Below the pieces are notes generated by a model. It searched no databases and was not told the origin of the DNA. It worked only from the letters and a program-made list of their open reading frames with translations. A stretch of DNA of 64,000 nt, from the NCBI GenBank assembly GCA_025352795.1, contig JANXSF010000041.1:1-64000 (forward strand), written 5' to 3'. Origin of the DNA: Acidobacteriota bacterium. GTDB taxonomy: Bacteria > Acidobacteriota > Terriglobia > Bryobacterales > Bryobacteraceae. This document shows positions 45,655 through 54,292 of this stretch, one piece after another (the stretch's first letter is position 1; each line of letters starts with the position of its first letter). The translations under genes and the position numbers were made by a program.

Positions 45655-46317
45655 TTAGAATCTTGTGGATTCCTGGCCACCTGTGCGACATCCCCGACAA
45701 ATGCCGTAGCCGCTTCCGTTGCCTATGATGTTGGCGCATCGATTCGTAATGGAAGCCAAGTCACCAGCGCTAAGTGTCGCTAAAAGAAATGGCCGTTCTG
45801 TAAGTGCATAGGGGCCGCCAAGCACCGGGGTTGCATGCAGAGTGGTTCCCCAAGCTTGCGATCCTGAAGCAAAGGGTAATGCTGCCGATCCCACAAAAGC
45901 CGCGGAGTTATTACAGCTTGTGCCTGTGAAAGTAGGCACTCCTTGAATTGCGCCCGTAGCCGTGGTGATCAGTTTTACCGTTGCCGAGTTTGCCCGGATG
46001 CCAGTCAACGTATTGTTCATCAGATCGTTTGTCACGGATAGCGAAACCAGGCCGTTGGGCGTTATCACGCAGGAACAGCAGGTCACTAATTGTTCATCAG
46101 GAGAGAAGGCGTATAGGTTGACACAAATATTTCCGACGGGACCGAACCCTGGGCCGGACAGCGAAACTCCATTCACACCTGTATTCGTTATATTTACGAT
46201 GGAATCCCCTTTTTCCAAGTTTGCGGCATAGAGCACTTGGACGGTTGATTGGGCGTGAACCGTAGTGATGAATAGCGCTGCAAGAAGAGTAAGAAGAGTT
46301 AACTTTTGACGGCTCAT
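45655..46317 (-). CDS. secreted cysteine-rich protein, unknown function
   Basis: A 220-aa exported protein. The signal peptide is KLTLLTLLAALFITTVHA. The mature part has VQVLYAANLEKGDSIVNITN, an element YAFSPDEQLVTCCSCVITPN with a CCxC cluster, and SLSVTNDLMNNTLT. It ends with IIGNGSGYGICRGC. Sequences with FSPDEQLVxCCSC are, from memory, frequent in acidobacterial genomes and uncharacterised. Five to seven cysteines suggest disulphides or metal binding. Upstream lie two GTAC boxes (46368, 46388). Confidence 0.65.
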   Translation of the reverse strand: MSRQKLTLLTLLAALFITTVHAQSTVQVLYAANLEKGDSIVNITNTGVNGVSLSGPGFGPVGNICVNLYAFSPDEQLVTCCSCVITPNGLVSLSVTNDLMNNTLTGIRANSATVKLITTATGAIQGVPTFTGTSCNNSAAFVGSAALPFASGSQAWGTTLHATPVLGGPYALTERPFLLATLSAGDLASITNRCANIIGNGSGYGICRGCRTGGQESTRF

Positions 46318-46464
46318 TTGGGATGGTCCTTACTTCCAGACAATTTTCCTGGTAAGTGAATTCAAAAGTACCAGCAAAAAAGGTTCAGTACAATCCCCAA
46401 AAAGCAGTAATCGAATGGGTTACTAAACTTTGTAAGTCCTGATAGTCCTGGGACTAACATCAAC
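46318..46464. promoter_or_regulatory. 147-bp upstream gap with two GTAC boxes
   Basis: GTACC at 46368 and GTACA at 46388 lie 20 bp apart. TTCAAAAGTACCAGC at 46361-46375 resembles TTCAAGTACTAGC at 15310-15322, where the next GTAC follows 22 bp later. The match of both core and spacing suggests a common site. Confidence 0.4.
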
Positions 46465-48963
46465 TTATAGTACTTTCAAATACTTATTAGAGACGAGCAG
46501 ACTTCCCTCCGTGACGCCTTGGGGGCTGTTCCTTTTCAACGCATCATGCAATTCGACTGAGGAACTCTCGCCATCCAAGAACCTTCCAAAGGCTTTAGAG
46601 ATATTGAAAAGTTGCGTGGGCTGCTCATGCACAAACTCCAAACGAAAATGCTCAATACCCGCGCTGATCCAGGTATCCATGTATCTACTGGCTTGCTGTG
46701 ATTGAGCGCCAAACACAGTATTTCGACAGCCCACATCAGCCATTACAGGATGTTCCCGACCGTTTTCATCGCGCAAAGAAAGACGATGGGTTTCACAAGG
46801 ATGTCCGCAATCCTCGAACGTTGTCCCCGTTGAAAGAAAGCGACAAAACACGCAATGCTCCATGTGGAAAACAGGAAGATGGTGATAGGCAATTACTTCA
46901 AGGTTACTTGCCCCAGCGCTGGCGGCAAGCCTTGTAACTTGATCCGCATTTAAATCATGCGCAGGAGTAAGCCGGGTTAGTCCTAATTGGAGTAACATCC
47001 CGGCAGTGATGGCATTCGCTGCATTTAAACTGAAGTCGCCAATTAGTTGTGGATGCTTTCCGGTTGTAAGTGTATCTAACAACCCGCCGGAACGAACAAC
47101 AATGGGACATTCCAACTTTCGCAGAAAGTGTACAATCCGCTCTTCACTCGGCTTAAGAATCCGGGGACTGGCAACACGCGCCTCAATCCCGGCATTCTTA
47201 ATTTTCTCAACCGAATCTCGAAGTCCATACAATTCCAGATAGTCAAGAGTGATGCTCGCTGGTCTCAACTCCATTGCGGCATCCAATTGCGTTGCTGTTC
47301 GAGTTAACAAATGCAACTTCTTGCCACCAGAACCTTTGCCTGTGGTAACGGCTTCATCCAAAGCGGATCGGACGCATTGGACTGGGTCCGCTGTGGCTAT
47401 TGAATGAACAGTGCTCTGGAGTTTTACAAGCTCTTCCACCGCTTGTCGACGATGCAGGTTCAGTAATGAAGTTGGGACAAACGGGCTGCCTTCAATCTCA
47501 GTTTCAACCGAATGCAGTGCGTAGGGAGTATTTCCTAAACGGGCCACCTGCTCCTTCACCGAATCGTTTGTGAGGGAATGATTCTGCGCGGCAGCAAGCG
47601 GTTCATCCGACGTTATCCGAACCAGCAATTCTCCAAGCTTCCATTCTGATACAAGCGGTTTCCCACTTTGTGCTTTCACTGTTACTTGCAATGGCTGCTT
47701 TGCAATTGGCGATACAGCTTCTAAATACGGTCGTGCTGCTTTGTCGATATCGGGATCATGAGTGCGCCAAATTGGATCACCTGGATGCACTCGTTCGAAG
47801 TCAATTGCCCCATTGGCAAAGCCAAGTTCAATGTTGCCGTCCCCCAGTTCAATGACCGTAAAAATCCGCCCGCCTTCTTCTTTTTCCTGCGGACTCAGCC
47901 GATCAGCCCCATCGAATACGACGCCATCACCGGGCTTGATGGCAGCTAGAAAATGAGCGGCTGATGGCTGGATAGTAATGGCCTCGTTCAAGCAACCAAC
48001 CACTTCACCCATCCGCACGCCGCGATGCCGTGGAGCCCTTCCATTCACCACGGTCTGATGATTGGTTCCAGAAAGGAAATGTGGTGCCAAGCCCCGTGAA
48101 TAGACCTGTTCCAGTTGCAGATCCTCCAGCTTGGTTGCACCTAATGGCAGGCCAGCCCATGCTTCATCCACTGCCTTTCGATAGGCTGTGGTTGTCAGCG
48201 CCACGTAATCAGAATCCTTGTAACGGCCTTCAATTTTGAGGGAAGAAATTCCTATCTCAACCAGCTCTGGAACTTGGTGCAACGCAAATAAATCTCCAGG
48301 CGAAAGCAGGTAGCGGGCGTCACCCAGTGGCTTCAAAACATCGTCCACGATCAGTTCATAGGGCAATCGGCACGCCTGCGCGCACTGGCCACGATTCGCA
48401 CTACGACCACCCCACGCTTCCGATGAAAAGCACTGCCCCGAATAGGAAACACACAATGCCCCATGAACAAACATTTCCAGTTCGCAATCGGTTTTGGCAC
48501 GAATGGTGCGGATGTCACTCAGGGAAAGTTCCCTGGCCATCACCACACGGCTCACCCCATGACGCATGGCCAAAGCAATTCCCTCAGCGCTGGTAATGCT
48601 CATTTGTGTGCTGCCGTGAATGGCAAGATTTGGTGCAATCAGCCTTGCCAATTTAACCATGCCAAGGTCTTGCACAATAATGGAATCGGCCCCAGACTTG
48701 GCGATGGATTCCAAGGTCCTGGCTGCCGTCTCCAGTTCAGAATCGTATACCAGCGTGTTGAATGTTACGTATCCTCGCACGCCGCGGGCATGCAATGTTC
48801 GCATCACTTCGGGAAGCTCAGATACTGTAAAGCCAACCTTTGCCCGAGCACTAAAATGATCCAGCCCAAAATACACAGCATCCGCGCCTGCTTCAATGGC
48901 AGCGTGCAATTGCGGCCAATGCCCGGCCGGACTCATTACTTCCGGTTTGTTGGGAATGATCAC
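46465..48963 (-). CDS. peptidase U32-family protein (RlhA-like, long form)
   Basis: An 832-aa cytoplasmic protein of the U32 family with GTG start. Despite the name, members such as RlhA and the TrhP group act in hydroxylation of RNA bases, not proteolysis. The N-terminal domain has VMSPAGHWPQLHAAIEAGADAVYFGL in parts (SPAGHWPQLHAAIEAGADA), and the Cys set SYSGQCFSSEAWGGRSANRGQCAQACRLPY, again in parts (SYSGQCFSSE; NRGQCAQACRLPY). A DUF3656-like middle follows. A second U32-type half at the C-terminus has HMEHCVFCRFLS and CGHPCETHR, Cys that may hold an iron-sulphur cluster. It is the longest gene in this stretch and lies alone. Confidence 0.88.
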   Translation of the reverse strand: MIIPNKPEVMSPAGHWPQLHAAIEAGADAVYFGLDHFSARAKVGFTVSELPEVMRTLHARGVRGYVTFNTLVYDSELETAARTLESIAKSGADSIIVQDLGMVKLARLIAPNLAIHGSTQMSITSAEGIALAMRHGVSRVVMARELSLSDIRTIRAKTDCELEMFVHGALCVSYSGQCFSSEAWGGRSANRGQCAQACRLPYELIVDDVLKPLGDARYLLSPGDLFALHQVPELVEIGISSLKIEGRYKDSDYVALTTTAYRKAVDEAWAGLPLGATKLEDLQLEQVYSRGLAPHFLSGTNHQTVVNGRAPRHRGVRMGEVVGCLNEAITIQPSAAHFLAAIKPGDGVVFDGADRLSPQEKEEGGRIFTVIELGDGNIELGFANGAIDFERVHPGDPIWRTHDPDIDKAARPYLEAVSPIAKQPLQVTVKAQSGKPLVSEWKLGELLVRITSDEPLAAAQNHSLTNDSVKEQVARLGNTPYALHSVETEIEGSPFVPTSLLNLHRRQAVEELVKLQSTVHSIATADPVQCVRSALDEAVTTGKGSGGKKLHLLTRTATQLDAAMELRPASITLDYLELYGLRDSVEKIKNAGIEARVASPRILKPSEERIVHFLRKLECPIVVRSGGLLDTLTTGKHPQLIGDFSLNAANAITAGMLLQLGLTRLTPAHDLNADQVTRLAASAGASNLEVIAYHHLPVFHMEHCVFCRFLSTGTTFEDCGHPCETHRLSLRDENGREHPVMADVGCRNTVFGAQSQQASRYMDTWISAGIEHFRLEFVHEQPTQLFNISKAFGRFLDGESSSVELHDALKRNSPQGVTEGSLLVSNKYLKVL

Positions 48964-48983
48964 AATCTTAGGATATCGTGCGA

Positions 48984-49925
48984 CTACTTTTTCGGGACAG
49001 AAATTGTGATGTTGCGGAATCGAAGCAACCCTTTGTGATCGCCCTGCAGGAAGAAAGGTCCAGGTTCATCTTCATTGGAATCCAGTGCTCCGCCGGTGAT
49101 CCCTTCCATTTCCTGCTTGTCATGGATCATCACTCCGTTGTGGATTACCGTTACCTGACGGCCGATCAAAGTTACATCGTAAGTCTGCCATTCATTCGGT
49201 CGGGCAGGAACCTCCTTTGCAGGGGCATGATATCCGTAGATCGCCCCCATTTCATGACTAGGCAGTTTCCCGCCTTCGGTACCAATTTGTATTTCATAAC
49301 GACCGCGCAGGTAAATGCCGCTGTTACCATGTTCCGGACAATTGAATTCAATATGAAGCTTAAAGTCATCAAACTTACGTGTGGATTTTAGATTTGCGCC
49401 ACTTTCAGGATTTACCAATTCCCCATCTTTCACTTCCCAACGGCTTGGTCGTCGATTGGCGATTGGTTCCCAACCAGTCAAATCTTTCCCATTGAAAAGT
49501 TTTTCAGGACGTCCCCAGGCATTGGGCTCGTCCCTGCGTAAAGCTGGAGCACGAACTCCAGTAAGTTTTGCATCAATGACACCACCAGTTTTCTGGACGC
49601 CGGTGAATGTTTTTCCATCTGGAATGGAAAGTTCCCAAAGTACTTCTGGACGATCGCCGACTCGTGGCACCAAAGTAATCACAAGGCGCGCGCCGTCCCA
49701 TTTGGCACTGGTTGCTCGTCGAACAGCACCTCCACGAGGTTGAATGCGAATGGGGTAACCATCTTCTTCTTTCACCTCCATCCATTGCGGATAGGTTTCC
49801 GTAGATGTGGTTACGTTCAAATCCCAACGGCCCAAGAATACCTTGGTCTGCGCTTCACTGGGTTGCACTTGAAAAGCTAGCGCTGAAATCGCCGATATTG
49901 TGAACATCACAATGGAATGCTTCAT
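48984..49925 (-). CDS. secreted DUF1080 (3-keto-disaccharide hydrolase-like) protein
   Basis: A 313-aa exported protein. The signal peptide is SIVMFTISAISALAFQV. The C-terminal part from about residue 125 is a DUF1080 jelly-roll domain with LFNGKDLTGWE, FDDFKLHIEFNCPEHGNSGIYLRGRYEIQI (seen in parts) and GAIYGYHAPAKE. Families of this kind are concanavalin-like and some hydrolyse 3-ketoglycosides. The first 120 residues hold a beta-rich region typical of the acidobacterial form. TAAACT plus AGGGGGA lies just before the ATG. Confidence 0.88.
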   Translation of the reverse strand: MKHSIVMFTISAISALAFQVQPSEAQTKVFLGRWDLNVTTSTETYPQWMEVKEEDGYPIRIQPRGGAVRRATSAKWDGARLVITLVPRVGDRPEVLWELSIPDGKTFTGVQKTGGVIDAKLTGVRAPALRRDEPNAWGRPEKLFNGKDLTGWEPIANRRPSRWEVKDGELVNPESGANLKSTRKFDDFKLHIEFNCPEHGNSGIYLRGRYEIQIGTEGGKLPSHEMGAIYGYHAPAKEVPARPNEWQTYDVTLIGRQVTVIHNGVMIHDKQEMEGITGGALDSNEDEPGPFFLQGDHKGLLRFRNITISVPKK

Positions 49926-50014
49926 TCCCCCTAGTTTACCTTCTTAATATTCTTGATCAGCACTTAACGAAGCCTTATCACTACCGCGATGTTTCAGTTG
50001 CGATACTTTCAAAT

Positions 50015-51724
50015 GTGGACACAAACAGAGGCCAAACCGTTTTCCTATGGTTATTTGTAGGATTGCTTGCAGCGTCCACATTATTGTTGGCGGGGTTGCA
50101 ATACCGCTGGATCAATGAGGTGAGCGCCAGTGAACAGGATCGTCGACAAAGACGTTTGCAGGCCGATATCGACCGATTGGCAAGGGATTTCGATGACGAC
50201 ATTTCAAACATCTTTACAGCCATCGCAACTAACAACCGCGATTGGAGCGAACTGGATGATGCAACAATTGAAGCCGGATATTTGCAGCAGTTTGAGGCGT
50301 GGCGGGAATCGGCCAAACACGAACAGTTGGTGCGTCGCCTGGTAAGAGTGATCCCCAAAGGTGATTCCTTTGTTCTGAGGGAAGCCAACCCGCTTCGTAA
50401 AGAATTTCAAACTGTGGATTGGCCCCCCGGTTGGGAGAGGTTTCGAGAACGAATGAATGCCCGATTGAGAGGAGATGGTTCAAGGCCCGGACCCATGGAC
50501 GGCGGCACAATTAACGTCATTGAAATTCCGCGCTGGCGAAGTCGCGAAAGGATTGAAGGAAATGGAATTCGCGAATGGCTTGCCGTGGAACTTGATCTTC
50601 CATTAATTCAAAAGGAATGGATTCCAGAACTGCTGAAACATCATTTGGGCAGCACTGGTCCTTTGGAATATGATGCCGAAATCACCATGAGCGAAGAGCC
50701 GGAACGGATTGTATTCGCTTCTAACTCGACCGGGGAAACAATCGGCACCGCAGCCGATGCCACCTGCCAACTGTTCCGATTGAAATTTCCTCGTGGTCGT
50801 TTTGGGCCAGGGGGTGGACGTGGAAATTCCGAACAAGGCCGCTGGCAGTTGGCGGTGCGCCACAAACAAGGATCGCTGGAAGTGGCCGTGAGTCGGGCTA
50901 GAACACGAAATCTGGCTTTGACAACAGCCATTCTGGCATTGATGTTAGTGACCATTGGCGCGCTGGTTTGGTTAACAAGGCGAGCCCAGCAGTTGGCTTA
51001 TTTGCAAATGGAATTCGTCGCAGGTGTCTCACATGAATTGCGCACTCCGTTAACAGTGATTGGAACAGCAGCGTTTAACATGGGGAGTGGCATAGTGAAG
51101 TTTAATAATCAGCCCCAACTGGAACGCTACGGAACATTGATTCAGGATCAGACAAAAAAGTTGGGTGCCATTGTTGAGCAAGTACTTCGTTTCGCTGGGG
51201 CACGCCCAGATCAGGCTCATTGGAAACGGGAAGTAGTGATGGTGGACCAATTGGTTGACGATGCCCTGGCCGCCTCTGCCCAGGCAATTGCGGAATCGGG
51301 ATGCACTGTGAATTGGAACATTCCAACTGATCCCATTGCTGTGATTGGAGACGCTACTGGGCTCCAACATGTATTGCAGAATTTGATCAGCAATGCCGCC
51401 AAATATGGTGCCAGCGGCGGGCAAATTGAAATTGCTGCACTGTTAACTTCTGGTAACGTAGAAATCACCGTGAAAGATTATGGCATGGGCATTTCAAAAA
51501 GCGAGGCGGGTAAAATTTTCGAACCATTTTTTAGAGGCAAAAAAGCAGTTGCCGATCAGATTCATGGCACTGGGTTGGGCTTAAGCTTGGCCAAGAGAAT
51601 TGTTGAGGGCAATGGTGGAAAGATTTTTGTGAAGAGCCAGGAAGGGAAAGGGAGCGAATTTATAGTGCGTTTGCCAGCAGCCCCCAAGGAGTCGATGAGT
51701 GAATTCACGGATCCTGTTAATTGA
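50015..51724 (+). CDS. membrane sensor histidine kinase
   Basis: A 569-aa two-component sensor. One transmembrane segment near the N-terminus (VFLWLFVGLLAASTLLLAGL) and a second around residue 305 (LALTTAILALMLVTIGALVW) enclose a periplasmic region of about 260 residues without a named domain. The dimerisation domain has FVAGVSHELRTPLTVIG (about 340) with the phosphoacceptor His. The ATPase domain has VLQNLISNAAKYG, DYGMGIS and GLGLSLAKRIVEG. It overlaps the response regulator by 26 bp. The start is GTG 50015, 5 nt after TACTTT. Confidence 0.93.
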   Translation: MDTNRGQTVFLWLFVGLLAASTLLLAGLQYRWINEVSASEQDRRQRRLQADIDRLARDFDDDISNIFTAIATNNRDWSELDDATIEAGYLQQFEAWRESAKHEQLVRRLVRVIPKGDSFVLREANPLRKEFQTVDWPPGWERFRERMNARLRGDGSRPGPMDGGTINVIEIPRWRSRERIEGNGIREWLAVELDLPLIQKEWIPELLKHHLGSTGPLEYDAEITMSEEPERIVFASNSTGETIGTAADATCQLFRLKFPRGRFGPGGGRGNSEQGRWQLAVRHKQGSLEVAVSRARTRNLALTTAILALMLVTIGALVWLTRRAQQLAYLQMEFVAGVSHELRTPLTVIGTAAFNMGSGIVKFNNQPQLERYGTLIQDQTKKLGAIVEQVLRFAGARPDQAHWKREVVMVDQLVDDALAASAQAIAESGCTVNWNIPTDPIAVIGDATGLQHVLQNLISNAAKYGASGGQIEIAALLTSGNVEITVKDYGMGISKSEAGKIFEPFFRGKKAVADQIHGTGLGLSLAKRIVEGNGGKIFVKSQEGKGSEFIVRLPAAPKESMSEFTDPVN

Positions 51725-52385
51725 AGACGAACCAGGCTTGGCCCTGACTCTTTCCGACTTGCTTTCGTCCAGCGGTTACGACGTGGATACAGCCGGGGAT
51801 GGTATTTCCGGGCTCGCTAAGGCGAAAGGAAATCCTTACCACTTGATCCTGTTAGACGTGATGCTTCCTGGTCGCAGTGGGATTGAAGTGTGTAGAGAGC
51901 TGCGTCAGTCTGGATCGGATGTTGCCATTTTAATGCTCACTGCCCGTTCGCAAATTGTGGATCGTGTAGTGGGTTTGCGCACCGGTGCCGATGACTACCT
52001 CACCAAGCCTTTTGATCCATCTGAATTGTTGGCTAGGGTGGAAGCATTGCTGCGCAGGGTTCACAAGGAAAATCCAATTGCCGTAGTGCGGTTTGAGTTT
52101 GGCACGGTTCAAGTAGATTTTGAAAAGACAGAAATCTTGCGCAATGGAAAGCAAGTTAGTCTGGCAGGCAAAGAAGTGCAACTGCTTCGATACCTAATTG
52201 AGCATCGCGATAGGGTCCTTTCTCGTGATCAGATTCTGAGCGACGTGTGGGAATATCAACCCAACATTACAACTAGAACAGTGGACGTCCATGTTTCCTG
52301 GTTAAGGCAAAAGCTTGAGGAAAACGCCCAGTTTCCCAAACATATTCTCACCGTCCGCGGCGTTGGCTATCGATTTTCTGCATAA
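51699..52385 (+). CDS. OmpR/PhoB-family response regulator
   Basis: A 228-aa DNA-binding response regulator, the partner of the upstream kinase. The receiver has IEDEP at the start, the phosphoacceptor Asp in LILLDVMLPGRSG (about residue 52) and TKPFDPSELLARV. The C-terminal winged helix has LAGKEVQLLRYLIEH, RDQILSDVWEY and TVDVHVSWLRQKLE. It starts with GTG inside the kinase gene, 26 bp before its stop. It may control the redox genes that follow. Confidence 0.94.
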   Translation: MNSRILLIEDEPGLALTLSDLLSSSGYDVDTAGDGISGLAKAKGNPYHLILLDVMLPGRSGIEVCRELRQSGSDVAILMLTARSQIVDRVVGLRTGADDYLTKPFDPSELLARVEALLRRVHKENPIAVVRFEFGTVQVDFEKTEILRNGKQVSLAGKEVQLLRYLIEHRDRVLSRDQILSDVWEYQPNITTRTVDVHVSWLRQKLEENAQFPKHILTVRGVGYRFSA

Positions 52386-52425
52386 CCAACCAGGTCAAAT
52401 TCCATGGAACCGTGTTTGAAATTGC

Positions 52426-54237
52426 ATGGGACGTTTAATCTTAAGTTTCGGATTGTTCGCATTGTCGGCATGGGGTCAGGGTAGAGGTGGACAGGGAACA
52501 ATTCCGCTTGTTTCTCTAAAGACTATTGCTATTCCTGAAGTTCCAAACCTTAGTGACTACGTACAAGATCGTACCGCCCTCATCGTTTTAGGGAAAGCAT
52601 TTTTTTGGGACGTGCAAGCAGGTAGCGACGGTCGAACCGCTTGTGCCACTTGTCATTTCCACGCTGGTGGCGATCATCGGTCGCAAAACCAACTGGCCAG
52701 CCCGGCTTCACTTACTGGCGCGATTCCCGCAAATTTATTGCTTGCTCTAAACGATTTTCCTTTTCGCAAATTGTCCGATGCAAACAACAATCGATCCGCC
52801 GTTCTACAGAATAAACGTCAAGTTGCCGGATCTGCCGGTGTGGTGCATCGTAGCTTTTTTGGTTCCATTGCGGAAACATCCGAAGAAGACGGCGCTGACA
52901 TTGGCGGAGAAGCCGCCTTTTCAATTAATGGAATTAGAGTGAGGCAAGTAACAGCCCGGAACACTCCTTCCGTCATCAATGCAGTTTTTAATGTTCGTAA
53001 TTTTTGGGATGGACGGGCTCAAAGTCTTTTCAATGGAGCAACCCCATTTGGTGATTCCGATCCAGGCCTTCACTCGACTGTTTGGAAAAATGAACAGTTG
53101 ACCCAAACAAAAGTTCGATTGGCAAATTCCAGCTTGGCATCGCAAGCCGTCGGACCTGCATTGAACTCAACCGAAATGTCCTACGAAGGGCGCAACTGGC
53201 CCCTGTTTGCGAAAAAGATGTTGAATTTGACGCCTCTTGGTCGTCAGAAAGTTGCTGACAGTGATAGCGTATTAGGCGAGTTGGCGAACCCCGAAGGCAA
53301 TGGCTTGAACGCCCAATACACCGCTTTGATTCGTACTGCTTTTCAACCAGAGTATTGGGCCAGCCCGACACTGGTTGATGTTTCTGGAACTTCTTTCACA
53401 CAAATGGAAAGCAACTTTGCACTTTTCTGGGGCCTGGCGATTCAGGCTTACGAATCGACGCTGGTTTCTAACGACTCTCCCTTTGATCGATTCATGGAAG
53501 GCAATACCCAAGCGCTAACCAACTTTGAGCAACAGGGATTGCAGGAATTTCGCGGTGGCGGTTCGCAATGCACGCAATGCCATCAAGGTGGGGAATTTAC
53601 AGCAGCATCTTATTCCAACACCAGACGGGTCAATGCGAATACGAACGATCCGCAAGCCATGGGCTTCTTTCGCACCGGGGTCAGCCAAATTTCTGAAGAC
53701 GTTGGGTTAGCTGGAAAAGATGGATTTGGAGTGGCCTTGTTCCCCAATGCTCGAGCTGGTTCTTCTGCCGGATCGTTCAAATCCCCAGGGCTGCGGAATG
53801 TAGAATTAACCGGACCTTATTTCCATGACGGCAGTCAAGCCACGCTGGAACAGGTGTTAGACTTTTACGGTCGCAACGGAGATTTTCCTGGGGACGGAAA
53901 TCTGGGTAACGGCATTGGCCAAATCCGACTCACTGCACAGGAAAAATCACAAATGGTAAGTTTCCTGAAAGCCTTGACCGATGAGCGGGTTCGCTTTGAA
54001 AAAGCCCCTTTCGATCATCCTGCACTCTGCGTTCCCATCGGACATGCTGAACTTTCCCCAGGCGTGCTTCAACTGGACAATTCTGATCCCAGGTTTGCTT
54101 TAAGCGCTATAGACAAATGGGCACTGGTTCCAGCAGTTGGCAAGACCGGTTCCACTGCTCCGCTGCAAACGTTTGAAGAATTGCTACGAGGCGACACGGC
54201 TAAGGCTCACAGCATGACGGAATCCTGTCAACCGTAG
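52426..54237 (+). CDS. long dihaem cytochrome c peroxidase/MauG-family protein
   Basis: A 603-aa exported protein of the CCP/MauG family, longer than the usual 330-400 aa. After a signal peptide (LILSFGLFALSAWG) there are two haem-c motifs, CATCH (about residue 68) and CTQCH (about 383), with NTPSVINAVFNVRNFWDGRA and SPGLRNVELTGPYFHDGS, the family landmarks. Inserts between these explain the extra length. MauG-like members oxidise protein side chains through a high-valent iron state, while others are peroxidases; the role here is open. It sits 40 bp after the response regulator. Confidence 0.9.
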   Translation: MGRLILSFGLFALSAWGQGRGGQGTIPLVSLKTIAIPEVPNLSDYVQDRTALIVLGKAFFWDVQAGSDGRTACATCHFHAGGDHRSQNQLASPASLTGAIPANLLLALNDFPFRKLSDANNNRSAVLQNKRQVAGSAGVVHRSFFGSIAETSEEDGADIGGEAAFSINGIRVRQVTARNTPSVINAVFNVRNFWDGRAQSLFNGATPFGDSDPGLHSTVWKNEQLTQTKVRLANSSLASQAVGPALNSTEMSYEGRNWPLFAKKMLNLTPLGRQKVADSDSVLGELANPEGNGLNAQYTALIRTAFQPEYWASPTLVDVSGTSFTQMESNFALFWGLAIQAYESTLVSNDSPFDRFMEGNTQALTNFEQQGLQEFRGGGSQCTQCHQGGEFTAASYSNTRRVNANTNDPQAMGFFRTGVSQISEDVGLAGKDGFGVALFPNARAGSSAGSFKSPGLRNVELTGPYFHDGSQATLEQVLDFYGRNGDFPGDGNLGNGIGQIRLTAQEKSQMVSFLKALTDERVRFEKAPFDHPALCVPIGHAELSPGVLQLDNSDPRFALSAIDKWALVPAVGKTGSTAPLQTFEELLRGDTAKAHSMTESCQP

Positions 54238-54252
54238 CGCTCCATTTGAGCG
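54238..54252 (+). terminator. short hairpin after the peroxidase gene
   Basis: CGCTC and GAGCG pair around the loop CATTT directly after the peroxidase stop. It is a short stem with no T-run, so termination is doubtful. Confidence 0.25.
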
Positions 54253-54257
54253 ACTCC

Positions 54258-54289
54258 GAAGTATTCAGAATACTGAAGTATGCTGAATA
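54258..54289 (+). promoter_or_regulatory. tandem 15-bp repeat that also folds into a hairpin at the DUF1592 gene start
   Basis: GAAGTATTCAGAATA (54258-54272) and GAAGTATGCTGAATA (54275-54289) are direct repeats, 17 bp apart, each nearly palindromic. The same bases form a long stem: TATTCAG and ATAC pair with GTAT and CTGAATA around a TGAA loop, with one A-G mismatch. The hairpin ends 3 bp before ATG 54293. It could be a response-regulator site or a translational control element. Confidence 0.6.
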
Positions 54290-54292
54290 TGG

